Below are positions 8,671 to 17,497 of a stretch of 64,000 bases of DNA, piece by piece (the stretch's first letter is position 1; the number at the start of each line of letters is the position of its first letter). Origin of the DNA: Ornithinimicrobium laminariae (GTDB taxonomy: Bacteria > Actinomycetota > Actinomycetes > Actinomycetales > Dermatophilaceae); contig NZ_JAHZSU010000002.1 in assembly GCF_019457945.1 (NCBI RefSeq), positions 558,001-622,000 on the forward strand, in the 5' to 3' direction. The notes beneath the pieces were generated by a model. It saw only the letters and a list, made by a program, of their open reading frames with translations. It made no database searches and had not been told where the DNA came from. The translations under genes and the position numbers were made by a program.

Positions 8671-9240
8671 ATGGAGCCTCTACGCATCGCAATGCTCATC
8701 GGCAGCACCCGCCCGACTCGGATTGGGCCAGGTTTTGCTCACTGGGCGCACGAGATCGCCCAGGGCCGGGACGACATGAGCGTGGACCTGCTCGATCTCG
8801 TAGACTTCGACCTTCCCCTCTTGGATGAGCCACAGCCGACGAGTGGCGGCGACTACACCACACCGCACGCGAAGAAGTGGTCCGAGACCATCGCACAATA
8901 CGACGGCTTCGTTTTCGTCACTCCTGAATACAACAGTTCAATGCCCGCATCGTTGAAGAACGCTATCGACTATCTCTACCCCGAGTGGGCCGACAAGGTT
9001 GCCGGCATCATTTCCTACGGCGGTAGCGGTGGCGTCCGCTCAGCACACGCACTGCGTTTGGTCTTAGGTCAGTTGAGCCTGGCCACGGTGCGTGCCTCGG
9101 TGAGCCTGACATTGCGTGAGGACATGAAGGACGGCGTTGCCGCGCCGCGTCCGCACCAGGACCGTTTGGTGACTGAGTTGCTGGACTCAGTGGGTCGCTG
9201 GGGTCGCGGCATGCGCTTCGTGCGGGAAGAGGCGAACTAA
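8671..9240 (+). CDS. NADPH-dependent FMN reductase
   Basis: The start is the ATG of MEPLRIAMLIGSTRPTRIG; the in-frame extension would run into the divergent ligase gene. The 189-residue flavodoxin-fold protein has the phosphate loop GSTRPTRIGP, the flavin-binding segment FVTPEYNSSMPASLKNAIDY and the late SYGGSGGVRSA loop. These are diagnostic of the NADPH-dependent FMN reductase / azoreductase-like family (Pfam FMN_red). It is expected to pass electrons from NAD(P)H to FMN or quinone-like acceptors in the cytosol. The stop lies three bases before the end of the convergent glycosyltransferase pseudogene. Confidence 0.9.
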   Translation: MEPLRIAMLIGSTRPTRIGPGFAHWAHEIAQGRDDMSVDLLDLVDFDLPLLDEPQPTSGGDYTTPHAKKWSETIAQYDGFVFVTPEYNSSMPASLKNAIDYLYPEWADKVAGIISYGGSGGVRSAHALRLVLGQLSLATVRASVSLTLREDMKDGVAAPRPHQDRLVTELLDSVGRWGRGMRFVREEAN

Positions 9241-9243
9241 CGC

Positions 9244-10139
9244 TCATCGCGCGTCGGCAGCCAGGGGGTCGGGCCCAACATCAATTGGCGCAGCCACCTT
9301 ACCCGGCTGCACGAGTCCGTAGTAGCCGACGAAGTGCCCCACGGTCGTGACACTGGTTCGCAGCAGAGAGCGCACGGAGACCCCCCGCTTATTCATCACC
9401 TGCGAGAGTATGTAGGGCGGCAAGATCGCGATGTCAAGGGCGACTGTCCTGCCGTTCAGTGGCTTGTTCATGTAGTGCGGGTATCGCGACCAGATCACCG
9501 TCTCGGCCATGCCAGCCCGGACGAGTTTAGGCACTAAGTGCAGCGTCGTCCGAGTTGGATTGAAGGCAAGATCCATGCCCTCTCCCTTGACCATGCGAAT
9601 GCCCTTTTGCTGGGCGCGCATGGTCAAGAGAGAATCTTCTCCGCCGTAGCGCGGTAGGGACTCATCGAAACCACCAACCGCGAAGAACGCCTCCCGCCTG
9701 ATGGCGAAATTGCCCCCAGAGAGTTGGCCGTAGGCATTAACCAGCCTCCCGAGCACCTCACCGTTGGGACCTGGCTCCACGTCATCCCCTTCACCAGATC
9801 GTGAGTCTCCAGACCATTTAGCGCCGCCTCGATCCAACCCGACTGCACCTCATCATCGGCATCAACGAACGCCAAGGCCGCCCCGAATGAGGCCAAAGCC
9901 CCTTGATTGCGACCGTGGCTGATCCCCATTCGCCCAGAGGCTGTCACGACTCTGACACTTGCCCGCCCTCGCTCGCCCCTCACCTGCACCACAGCGACCG
10001 TGTCATCCGTGGACCGATTGTTTGCCACAACAATCTCGCCACCTGCGTCGGCGACCTGATCGTCTAGTGCCGCCAGTTGCTTGCCAATCGTATTCATCGC
10101 GTTGTGCGCGGTGATGACCACACTGATGGATGGACGCAT
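9244..10139 (-). pseudogene. Family 2 glycosyltransferase broken by one frameshift
   Basis: Two overlapping frames together make one normal GT2 protein of about 300 residues. The upstream part has SISVVITAHNAM, VVANNRSTDDT, SHGRNQGALASFG and the metal-binding LAFVDADDEV. The downstream part resumes with DDVEPGPNGEVLGR, then LSGGNFAIRREAFFAVGGFDE and PRYGGEDSLLTMRA. The switch of frame falls at the short run of four G (minus strand) at 9786-9789; one extra G there would restore the frame. It is either a recent phase-variable or inactivating slip, or a sequencing error. If intact it would add a sugar to an envelope glycan with the GT4 genes upstream. Confidence 0.75.
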
Positions 10140-10213
10140 GACACCAACCCTCTCAGGTGTCCGTGCTGGTCGCCAGGGGTCTCACGCATCAGGTCGCGCT
10201 CCCCATAACACTA

Positions 10214-11410
10214 TTACTGGGGACGGCGGGCAGCCGCATCGGCCACGACACGGGCCCATTCCTTGGCGACCAACGTATGGCTATAGCAGCGAACTGCTAA
10301 TTGAGCAAGGCGTCCGGACTCTCGAAGTCCCGGTTCGTCACCTAGTTGCTCCCTTAACGCCATTGCGAAAGCATTCTCGCTACTGCTCGGATAAACCAAG
10401 CGCCCGTGGAGTTTGGTCACCAACTCAATCATCCCCGGCGAACAGGCAAAGGCCATTGTCGGCACAGCTCGCTGGGCCGCCTCCAGAACGCTAAGTGGCA
10501 TGCCCTCGTAGAGAGAAGAGTTGAGGATAACCGATGCCTTCGCAAGGACAGGGCCGACATCGTCCACCACGCCCATCAACTCAACTCGTTTCCCAATCCC
10601 CAGTTCATTAATCAAGCGCAGCAATTCCGCGCGCTCCTCTCCGTCGCCATAGATCTCCAGCTTCCAATTCCGGAGTGAGGGAATGTCCACGGCGGACGCA
10701 AAGGCGCGGATCATCAAGGCCAGCTGCTTCTCTCCCGAAAGACGCGCAAGTGCCACAGCCAGGCGAAACTCTGACTTATATTCCATCAGGGTTGATTCTT
10801 TAAGATCCATCACTGGGTTCGGGATAGTTTCGCACTTGGTCGGCAAAATCGAAGAAAATCGACGAGTGTCTGTTTCCGTGAGGGCTATGAAAGTATCTAC
10901 ATTAGAGAATTCTTCCACCAACGCAGACCTCATCGATTCATCATCCTCTACGCTTGAGAATGGAGAATGGTGTTGACCGAATATGAGCGGGCGATCACCT
11001 CGCCACCTAAAACCGGCGCCCGTCAAGAGACGCAGGGGCAAAACGTGAGTGAAGACGACCAGAGTGCCGCTATCAAACGATGACATGCGCGAGCGATAGC
11101 GGGCCATCGCCCAAGTCCAGTCAACTCGCTTAAAGGCGACGAGAGGAAGCAGCCATAATTTCCAAGCGAAGCGCGAACTTCCGCGGAACGATGGCCCCCG
11201 ATGAAGCGCACGGCGTTTTATGACCACAAGGGGCTTAAAGTCAGATTGGCCATGCCCCTGATACACAGAGATGACCTCAACATCGAGACCCAAACCCTCA
11301 AACATGGCCACGTATGTCTTTACTACCTGACCTCCGCCGCTTGTCTCGGGCACTCGCGGCGCGACCACAACGACGCGGCGAATCGAGTCAGGCCAATTTG
11401 CGTCGGCCAT
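10214..11410 (-). CDS. GT4-type glycosyltransferase
   Basis: The 398-residue protein has the GT-B two-lobe layout. An N-terminal lobe begins RRVVVVAPRVPETSGGGQVVKTY. The C-terminal lobe contains LARLSGEKQLALMIRAF, LEIYGDGEERAELLRL, VELMGVVDDV and the donor-binding NSSLYEGMPLSVLEAAQ with the two conserved Glu. It is a retaining glycosyltransferase using a nucleotide sugar, acting at the cytosolic membrane face. Its ATG overlaps the stop of the next minus-strand gene by one base, so the two GT4 genes and probably the ABC exporter form a glycan unit. Donor and linkage are unknown. Confidence 0.85.
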   Translation of the reverse strand: MADANWPDSIRRVVVVAPRVPETSGGGQVVKTYVAMFEGLGLDVEVISVYQGHGQSDFKPLVVIKRRALHRGPSFRGSSRFAWKLWLLPLVAFKRVDWTWAMARYRSRMSSFDSGTLVVFTHVLPLRLLTGAGFRWRGDRPLIFGQHHSPFSSVEDDESMRSALVEEFSNVDTFIALTETDTRRFSSILPTKCETIPNPVMDLKESTLMEYKSEFRLAVALARLSGEKQLALMIRAFASAVDIPSLRNWKLEIYGDGEERAELLRLINELGIGKRVELMGVVDDVGPVLAKASVILNSSLYEGMPLSVLEAAQRAVPTMAFACSPGMIELVTKLHGRLVYPSSSENAFAMALREQLGDEPGLRESGRLAQLAVRCYSHTLVAKEWARVVADAAARRPQ

Positions 11411-12633
11411 TAGAGAAGCCGCTGAACACGGTCGCTGAAGTGCGCTTCGTCAAACTGCTCGGCCCGAGCCCTGCACTTATCCCTCATGTCTTCAATTGAC
11501 GTGCTAGTTGCGTGGGCCCAATAGGTAGTGATCTCTTTGAGGCCCTCTATCGTCTCCCACCCCGCTAGGTCGCTAACACCCGAAACAACCTCTGCCGGTC
11601 CAGCCGTGGCATAAACCAAGGGAATTGCGCCAGCCGACATCGCTTCCACCGTGCTGATCCCAAAGTGCTCCTGGGTCTCAGGATGGTGAACTTTGTCACC
11701 GCCTACCCCTTGCGCATGCCAATAGATCGCAGCCTCGCCTACGACCTGGCGCAATTGCTCCCTGCTCGCATCAGCAATGATGTCCACGGGCAAATGATTG
11801 GCATCATCAAGCAGTCGCAGGAGATAGTTGGCCCCTTCTCGCGACGAACCACCGACCATCACCAATCTCCACCCCTCAGACTGAAGTTGAGTCATCGCCG
11901 AGAAGGTATCTAGGAGCACGTCCTGAGCTTTATATGGGATAGAGTCGCCAGGCGCCTGAAACCTGCCGATAACGGCGATTGTTTTGCTTTTATTGCACGG
12001 CTCAATAGATTCACATGGAGGATAAACAGTGAGAGCGCTCCGCCCCCAGCGCTCCTCAACGTGGGAGGCGGTAAACTCAGAGTTCGCCCAGATTTCATCG
12101 TAGGTGGCTGGGAAACTTGCGGAGCCACGACGCACAAGGATCTTGTCGGCAATTCTCGCGAAACCCATGTAGGCACGATGCTGAAGGCTATTACTCACAT
12201 TGCTCAACCGATGCGGAAAGTGACAGTAGTAGACATTCCTGCGGGCACACCCCGGCAAACTGCTTTTGTACTGAGCATTGACAAATAGATCAAAGTCCAA
12301 CCCTCGGATCTGCCGAACGAACGAAGAGTCCGTTGCGAGGCGCCTGATCTCACTCAGGCGGATCATTGAATAATTTAGCCGACGCAACTTCACAAATTTT
12401 ATGCCTGTAAGATCAGCGCCTAAATCTCGAGACAGCTGGGCGGGATCCACATCACAATCGGTGAGAAAGAACGTGTCCCATCCAGCTTTCTCCAACTCCA
12501 GCGCCAACAGGAGCGCGAGCCTCTCGGCACCCCCGCGAGCCTGAATTTCCGGGAAGTACACACCAGCTCGCTTACTCCCACCCTGCAAGGAGTCTTCTTT
12601 GGTGCCACGTGCTTTTGGCATCTTAATTTTCAT
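11410..12633 (-). CDS. GT4-type glycosyltransferase
   Basis: The ATG at MKIKMPKARGTKED is preferred because it begins 38 bases after the exporter stop; a longer frame would extend back across the exporter's 3' end. The 407-residue protein shows GVYFPEIQARGGAERLALLL at the N-terminus, typical of the G-GAE loop of GT4 enzymes. TIAVIGRFQAPGDSIPYKAQ, RLVMVGGSSREG and HFGISTVEAMSAGAIPLVY follow in the second lobe. The fold and ALG11-like GGAE pattern suggest a mannosyl- or similar sugar transferase, but the donor cannot be assigned. It lies between the exporter and the second GT4 gene in one minus-strand series. Confidence 0.85.
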   Translation of the reverse strand: MKIKMPKARGTKEDSLQGGSKRAGVYFPEIQARGGAERLALLLALELEKAGWDTFFLTDCDVDPAQLSRDLGADLTGIKFVKLRRLNYSMIRLSEIRRLATDSSFVRQIRGLDFDLFVNAQYKSSLPGCARRNVYYCHFPHRLSNVSNSLQHRAYMGFARIADKILVRRGSASFPATYDEIWANSEFTASHVEERWGRSALTVYPPCESIEPCNKSKTIAVIGRFQAPGDSIPYKAQDVLLDTFSAMTQLQSEGWRLVMVGGSSREGANYLLRLLDDANHLPVDIIADASREQLRQVVGEAAIYWHAQGVGGDKVHHPETQEHFGISTVEAMSAGAIPLVYATAGPAEVVSGVSDLAGWETIEGLKEITTYWAHATSTSIEDMRDKCRARAEQFDEAHFSDRVQRLL

Positions 12634-12670
12634 TGTTGCCCCATCACAAAAATTGACGTGGAATAACACC

Positions 12671-14542
12671 TCATGTGAGTGCCCCCAGGCTAACGAGGTG
12701 GGCAAATTCGGGGTTGCGATCATTGAGTTCGTCGAAGGTGCCTCGTGCGTCGATCTGGCCATTGTTCATGAACACGATTTGATCACACCGCTTCACAGTT
12801 GATAGGCGGTGTGCCACCACCAGGACCGTCATTGAACCCCTTAGGCCCAAAATCGTGTCGGTAATTTTGCGCTCTGTTGCATTGTCGAGGGCAGACGTCG
12901 CCTCATCCAGAACCAAGATGCGAGGGTTGCGATAGAGCGCGCGAGCAATTCCAATGCGCTGCTTCTGACCTCCCGAGAAGCGCACCCCTCGTTCACCCAC
13001 CGGAGCACCCAGCCCACCCGGCATGTCCTGGACAATCGTGTGCAGGTCTGCAGCGCGAAGGACTTCCCAGACTCTGTCATCGTCGATCTCTTCATCCAGG
13101 CTGGCCAGTGCGACGTTCTCGCGAACAGACCCCTCTAGCAGGGCCACCGACTGTGGGACTAGGCCAATGTTGTCCTGCCAAGACCTCTGGCGCTCGGAGA
13201 TATTCACTCCATCAACTTCAATACGGCCAGCTGTCGGCTCCAAGAGCCCCAGGACCAAATCAACCAGCGTGCTCTTGCCCGCGCCCGAACTACCAACTAA
13301 TGCGACTGAGGCCCCAAACGGAATGTCAATGCTGACCCCACGAAGAACCTCACGGGCCTCCGCCGCATAGCGGAAGCTCACTTCCGCAATGGCCAACGAA
13401 TCCTCAAACTTCAGCTTCGGCCCGCGGTGCTGTTGCCCCGCTTCCAGCGCATCGGATAGGCGGACATCTGCTATGACTTGCCTAAGCGGGTATTCGCCTG
13501 ACCTGACCATTCCGAACGAGGCGATGGCTCGCACCACGCTTGGAAGCACACGGAATCCGGCCGCGGCAAAGAGCGCGACAATGGCGAGAGCGTCCGACCC
13601 GGTGCTGGCGAAAGCCACCCAGGTCAGGAGACCGATCCCAAGAACAAAAAGCACCTCCATCACGTACTTCGGGAACTCGGTGTAGAAAGCTTTGCGCCGA
13701 GCTGCCTGGGCGGATGCTTCGCGAGCGCTTGAGTACCGCTCTTCGAAGAAGTCTCCGCTCCCTCGCACCTGAACTTCCTTGATGGTCTCGATGGCTTCTA
13801 CGGCCGATCGCAGAGCATCCTGAAGGGCACGGATGAATACCTCGCCAGCCGTTGCCAACCTCGGTCGAGACCAGAGTTGGAACACAAAGCTAACGACCCC
13901 AAAGAATGCCACCGCCACGAGTGCAGGGATGGGCGCCAGCACGAGCAACACCGTTGCTATCGAGAAGATTGTGACTAGTTCGGCCAAGCCCATCAGTGAA
14001 CCTGCGACCACCGACCCGTAGACGGTTGAGACCGAAGAGTTAACTATTGAGACCAATTCGCTTGACGTCCGGCGCAGGTGCAGCGGGTAGGGAGCGCGCG
14101 TGTAGTAGCGGAACAATTTAGCGGCTGTCGCTACCTCCTGATCAGCCATTACGCCGGAAAACCACCATCTAAAGGCAACGGTGAAGACGGCCTTGATGGT
14201 GTAAGCACCGATTACCAGCACAGCGAAGAATCCAGCTAATTGGCCAGTTGACGAAGCGCCAAAGAAATCTCCCACCGATGCAGGCCACCCCGTCAAATCC
14301 TGCGCACCACTCAACAATTGCATCAAGGGCAATATCGAGAGGAGCGCAACAATTTCTAGGAGCCCGGTCACCACGAGGCCGATGACTGCCAGCGAAAGCT
14401 TCCGGCGAGCAGCGCGATCAAAGAGAACGCCCACACCTGCTGGCAAACTTAGACCGCGTGCCGCAGCGTTGCCGGGGCTTGATGGAATCGCAAATTTCAC
14501 AATATGGCATTCTCCCACATTTGCGTGGTTGCTAGGTGGCAC
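12671..14542 (-). CDS. MsbA-like ABC exporter, fused membrane and ATPase domains
   Basis: The product (up to 623 residues) has about six membrane helices in the first 340 residues. A nucleotide-binding domain follows with Walker A VGSSGAGKSTLVD, Q-loop GLVPQSVALLEG, signature RFSGGQKQRIGIARA, Walker B ILVLDEATSALD and switch His VVAHRLSTV. This half-transporter forms homodimers and flips lipids, lipid-linked glycans or peptides across the cytoplasmic membrane. Given the glycosyltransferases downstream, a lipid-linked glycan is a reasonable cargo, but that is inference. Two GTG starts are possible, the one used and another 14 codons later with GGGAGA upstream; no ATG is available in this stretch. 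Confidence 0.88.
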   Translation of the reverse strand: MPPSNHANVGECHIVKFAIPSSPGNAAARGLSLPAGVGVLFDRAARRKLSLAVIGLVVTGLLEIVALLSILPLMQLLSGAQDLTGWPASVGDFFGASSTGQLAGFFAVLVIGAYTIKAVFTVAFRWWFSGVMADQEVATAAKLFRYYTRAPYPLHLRRTSSELVSIVNSSVSTVYGSVVAGSLMGLAELVTIFSIATVLLVLAPIPALVAVAFFGVVSFVFQLWSRPRLATAGEVFIRALQDALRSAVEAIETIKEVQVRGSGDFFEERYSSAREASAQAARRKAFYTEFPKYVMEVLFVLGIGLLTWVAFASTGSDALAIVALFAAAGFRVLPSVVRAIASFGMVRSGEYPLRQVIADVRLSDALEAGQQHRGPKLKFEDSLAIAEVSFRYAAEAREVLRGVSIDIPFGASVALVGSSGAGKSTLVDLVLGLLEPTAGRIEVDGVNISERQRSWQDNIGLVPQSVALLEGSVRENVALASLDEEIDDDRVWEVLRAADLHTIVQDMPGGLGAPVGERGVRFSGGQKQRIGIARALYRNPRILVLDEATSALDNATERKITDTILGLRGSMTVLVVAHRLSTVKRCDQIVFMNNGQIDARGTFDELNDRNPEFAHLVSLGALT

Positions 14543-14570
14543 TAGCGATCATTCCCGCACCCTGGCGGCC

Positions 14571-16136
14571 CTATAACAGGTGCCGCAGATCGGCCATAGT
14601 CGCGATCTCGGCGACAGGCTTGTCCTCGCGGTAGCGCAACACTCGCGCAAATCGCAACGCCAAACCACCGGCGTAGCGCGTCGACCGCTGGACTCCGTCA
14701 ATCGCAATTTCGACCACCTGCTCTGGGCGCACCTGCACGACATACCCATCGGTGTTTGTCGCCAACTCTGTGAAGCGTTGCGTCTGCCAGGCCAGCATTT
14801 CGTCGGTCATTCCTTTAAAAGTCTTACCGACCATGACGAGTTCACCGTCCTCGCCGCGGGCCGCCAAGTGGATGTTGGACAACCAACCCTTGCGCCGACC
14901 GCTGCCTTGCTCGACGGCAACAACAACCAGGTCATAGGTATGCCGAGGTTTCACCTTGATCCACCCTGCACCCCGGCGTCCGGCAGCGTAGGGCTGATCG
15001 ATCGACTTCAGCACGACCCCCTCCTGGCCAGCCGCGACCAGTTCGGCGAAGAAGTCCTGGGCTGCCTCAGAGTCCGACGTCACCAATCGAGGCACCAGCA
15101 GGTCTGGGGCTACCTGCGCCAACCTTTGCCATCGCTCGGCGCCGCCTTGATCGAGCAGGTCTTCACCATTGAGGTGCAGCACGTCAAAGAGATACGTGGT
15201 CAGCGGCACCTGTTCTCGCAATTGAGCCACATCAGCACTGCTGGCTGTGCGAGCGCCCGTGACTTGGAAGGGCTCTGGGCTGCCATCTGCGCGCTGAGCG
15301 ATCACTTCCCCATCAAAAACTGCCTGCTCCAGCGGCAACGCGGACAAGACTTCCACCACCTCTGGGAGCCGATCGGTGATGTCGTCAAGAGTTCGAGTGA
15401 AGAGGCGCACGACTGTGTCTTCGCGGTGATCGACATGGGCCTGGATCCGGATGCCATCGAGTTTGGCTTCCACCGCGACGTCGCCACCCTGAGGCTGCAG
15501 CGCCTCAAGCCCCTCAGCCGCAGTCGGTGCCGCGGCTGCCAGCATTGGCCGAAGGGGCCTGCCGACCTGCAGAGTGACTTGTTTCACGGCTTGCCGGGCT
15601 GCACCCGGGCTGTCTTGGCTCATCGCAATCGCGGCCACCGGCGCAGCAAAACCGGCGATCATCACCGCTCGGCGGACGACAGCATCGGGCACCCCGGATG
15701 CGGCGGTGATCGCCTGAATCATGATGCCGTCGCCTGCGCCTTGCCTGACCTCACCCGTCAAAAGGCCGCGCAACCACTTCTGTTCAGCTGCCGTGGCCCG
15801 AGCGAACAGCGCATCGAGCGCCTCGCGCCGCAAAGACTGGGAGCCAGCACCGCGCAATTGCCCTATCGTCGAGAAAGCCTGATCCACTTCGGCAACTTCC
15901 AGGTTGGGTTGGTGCGCCGGTTGCGGCAACTCCCGCAGCGAGCGCCAACTCACCCCAATCCGGCGTTGAGGCAGCACCCCCGACAGATAGTCGGCCACAA
16001 CAGGAACCACCTTCAGTTCCGTTACGGCCTCACGCAGAACCTGCGCGACAGCCTCAACCTTGCCCTTTCGGGACGAAGTTCGGGCAAGCTCCTGCGACGC
16101 CTCGACAACCCTGGCCAACTGCATACCAACGAACAT
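14571..16136 (-). CDS. ATP-dependent DNA ligase
   Basis: The 521-residue protein has the N-terminal DNA-binding domain of LigB-type ligases (residues 1-200). The nucleotidyltransferase domain has the adenylated Lys at about residue 225 in VEAKLDGIRIQ, then FDGEVIAQ (motif III region), LFDVLHLNGEDLL, EGVVLKSIDQPYAAGRR (motif IV) and WIKVKPRHT (motif V). The C-terminal OB-fold includes TFKGMTDEMLAWQ. It seals nicks with ATP. In actinobacteria this enzyme is accessory to the NAD-dependent replicative LigA and serves repair. A start four codons later (MQLARVV) is also possible. The gene is alone on this strand, with its 3' end 29 bases from the exporter's start. Confidence 0.93.
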   Translation of the reverse strand: MFVGMQLARVVEASQELARTSSRKGKVEAVAQVLREAVTELKVVPVVADYLSGVLPQRRIGVSWRSLRELPQPAHQPNLEVAEVDQAFSTIGQLRGAGSQSLRREALDALFARATAAEQKWLRGLLTGEVRQGAGDGIMIQAITAASGVPDAVVRRAVMIAGFAAPVAAIAMSQDSPGAARQAVKQVTLQVGRPLRPMLAAAAPTAAEGLEALQPQGGDVAVEAKLDGIRIQAHVDHREDTVVRLFTRTLDDITDRLPEVVEVLSALPLEQAVFDGEVIAQRADGSPEPFQVTGARTASSADVAQLREQVPLTTYLFDVLHLNGEDLLDQGGAERWQRLAQVAPDLLVPRLVTSDSEAAQDFFAELVAAGQEGVVLKSIDQPYAAGRRGAGWIKVKPRHTYDLVVVAVEQGSGRRKGWLSNIHLAARGEDGELVMVGKTFKGMTDEMLAWQTQRFTELATNTDGYVVQVRPEQVVEIAIDGVQRSTRYAGGLALRFARVLRYREDKPVAEIATMADLRHLL

Positions 16137-16185
16137 TACCGAGCGCCTTGCCAGACCATTACACCGCTATGCCAAGGTATGGCGT

Positions 16186-16587
16186 ATGGCAGCAGACAAA
16201 TCTCCCAAGCCAGTCTTCATCTTCGATGGGGACTGCGGGTTCTGCACGACGTCCTCCAACGTGCTCCGGCGGGTCTTCGATCCGCTCAAGCACTTTGCCA
16301 TCGAGCCGTATCAGCACCTGGATCTCGCGGCCTACGGACTGACCGAAGCCGACTGCAACGCCGCGGCGCAGTATGTGCGCGCGGACGGATCAGTGCATGC
16401 CGGACATCGGGCAGTCTCCCGGGCCCTGCTTGATGGCCGGCCCCTGGCAATCCCCTTCGGTGCTGTGCTGAGCCTGCCTATCGTCGACCAGGTGGCCGAG
16501 GTGGTCTATCAGTGGGTGGCAGATAATCGTGGCCTGTTGCCAGGCGGCACGCCAGCCTGCGCCTTACCCGAAAAGAACAATGAGTAG
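16186..16587 (+). CDS. DCC-family thiol-disulfide oxidoreductase-like protein (DUF393)
   Basis: The 133-residue protein carries the family motif FDGDCGFCTT near its N-terminus, followed by the helix SSNVLRRV and the conserved HAGHRAVSRALL block. The start is the ATG of MAADKSPKP; earlier in-frame codons overlap the ligase gene. DUF393/DCC proteins are thioredoxin-like with a D-x-x-C-x-x-C-type redox centre, but their substrate is unknown. The stop overlaps the start of the MscS gene by 8 bases, so the two are coupled. A mutilated second copy of the HAGHRAV block, fused to mscS sequence, lies at 31962-32358. Confidence 0.85.
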   Translation: MAADKSPKPVFIFDGDCGFCTTSSNVLRRVFDPLKHFAIEPYQHLDLAAYGLTEADCNAAAQYVRADGSVHAGHRAVSRALLDGRPLAIPFGAVLSLPIVDQVAEVVYQWVADNRGLLPGGTPACALPEKNNE

Positions 16588-17497
16588 CACCGCACCAGCC
16601 CCCGACGGCTCGGAGACGTCCGACACTCCTGATGTGCAGGTTGTTACTGGCGTGTCAGAATCCCTGGGCTTACCACCGGTCTCCTGGGAGACCCTGGGTA
16701 TCGGTGTCGCCGCACTCGTCGCTGCGGTGATCTTAGGCTATGCCGCTCGCTACGTCGCCAAGGCATACCTGCGGTGGCGCGGTGCAGGCCCCAGCGCTGT
16801 CGACGTTTTCAGCAAATTGGTGCAGTGGGCCATCCTGCTCCTCGGCTTCCTCATTGCGATGACGCTCATCTTTCCGAGCGTCCAACCAGTCGACATTCTC
16901 GGCGGGGTTGGAGTCATCTCGATTGCCGCCGGTATCGCCTTCCAGACGGTCTTAGGCAATATGTTTGCCGGCATCGTGATCCTGGCCCGTGGTCGCTACA
17001 CGGTGGGAGACCAGATCGCGGTGCGCGAAGTGCGAGGTGAAGTCACCGACATCTCGCTCAACAGCACAACCGTGCGAACCTTCGATGGCCGGCAGGTGCT
17101 GGTCCCCAACCAGGTCATGCACTCTGACGTTGTGACGGTGCAGACCGGATATGAGGCGGTGCGGACCAGCGTCACTGTGCAGGTTGATGCCGAAGTTGAT
17201 CCCGCGCGCACCCAACGCATTGCTATCGATGCGATGTCGGCATTGCCCGAGGTGCTGAAGGACCCCCAACCGCAAGCGCTGCTGACTGAGCTCAACAAGG
17301 GGGCATTGACCGTCGAGATGCGTTTTTGGTCAGGGGCGCGGCAGTTCGAAACGCGCGAAGCTCAGCACGCGGTGATTGCTGCGGTGCTGGCGGCGTTCAA
17401 CGCGAATGACGTGATGTTGGCGGACGAGGTGCAGGTCATTGAAGCCGGCCCGCAACTCCTGAAGGGACTGGACAATCGTGATACCGATCAACGCTGA
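16580..17497 (+). CDS. MscS-family small-conductance mechanosensitive channel
   Basis: The 305-residue protein has three membrane segments at about residues 36-58, 80-97 and 103-130. The last is the pore-lining helix GGVGVISIAAGIAFQTVLGN. Next is the MscS beta-domain signature GDQIAVREVRGEVTDISL with LVPNQVMHSDVV, then a C-terminal alpha/beta domain. It opens under membrane tension to release solutes after osmotic downshift. The chosen ATG (MSSTAPAPDG) overlaps the upstream DCC gene and the 3' end overlaps the M20 gene start, giving a three-gene unit. Partial sequences of this gene are repeated, with deletions, at 32030-32358. Confidence 0.92.
   Translation: MSSTAPAPDGSETSDTPDVQVVTGVSESLGLPPVSWETLGIGVAALVAAVILGYAARYVAKAYLRWRGAGPSAVDVFSKLVQWAILLLGFLIAMTLIFPSVQPVDILGGVGVISIAAGIAFQTVLGNMFAGIVILARGRYTVGDQIAVREVRGEVTDISLNSTTVRTFDGRQVLVPNQVMHSDVVTVQTGYEAVRTSVTVQVDAEVDPARTQRIAIDAMSALPEVLKDPQPQALLTELNKGALTVEMRFWSGARQFETREAQHAVIAAVLAAFNANDVMLADEVQVIEAGPQLLKGLDNRDTDQR

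Noticed and set aside
14580..16433. 617-codon open frame antisense to the DNA ligase gene
   Set aside because: It is a high-GC mirror frame of a well-supported gene with all ligase motifs; the translation is rich in His, Arg, Leu and Pro and has no domain features.
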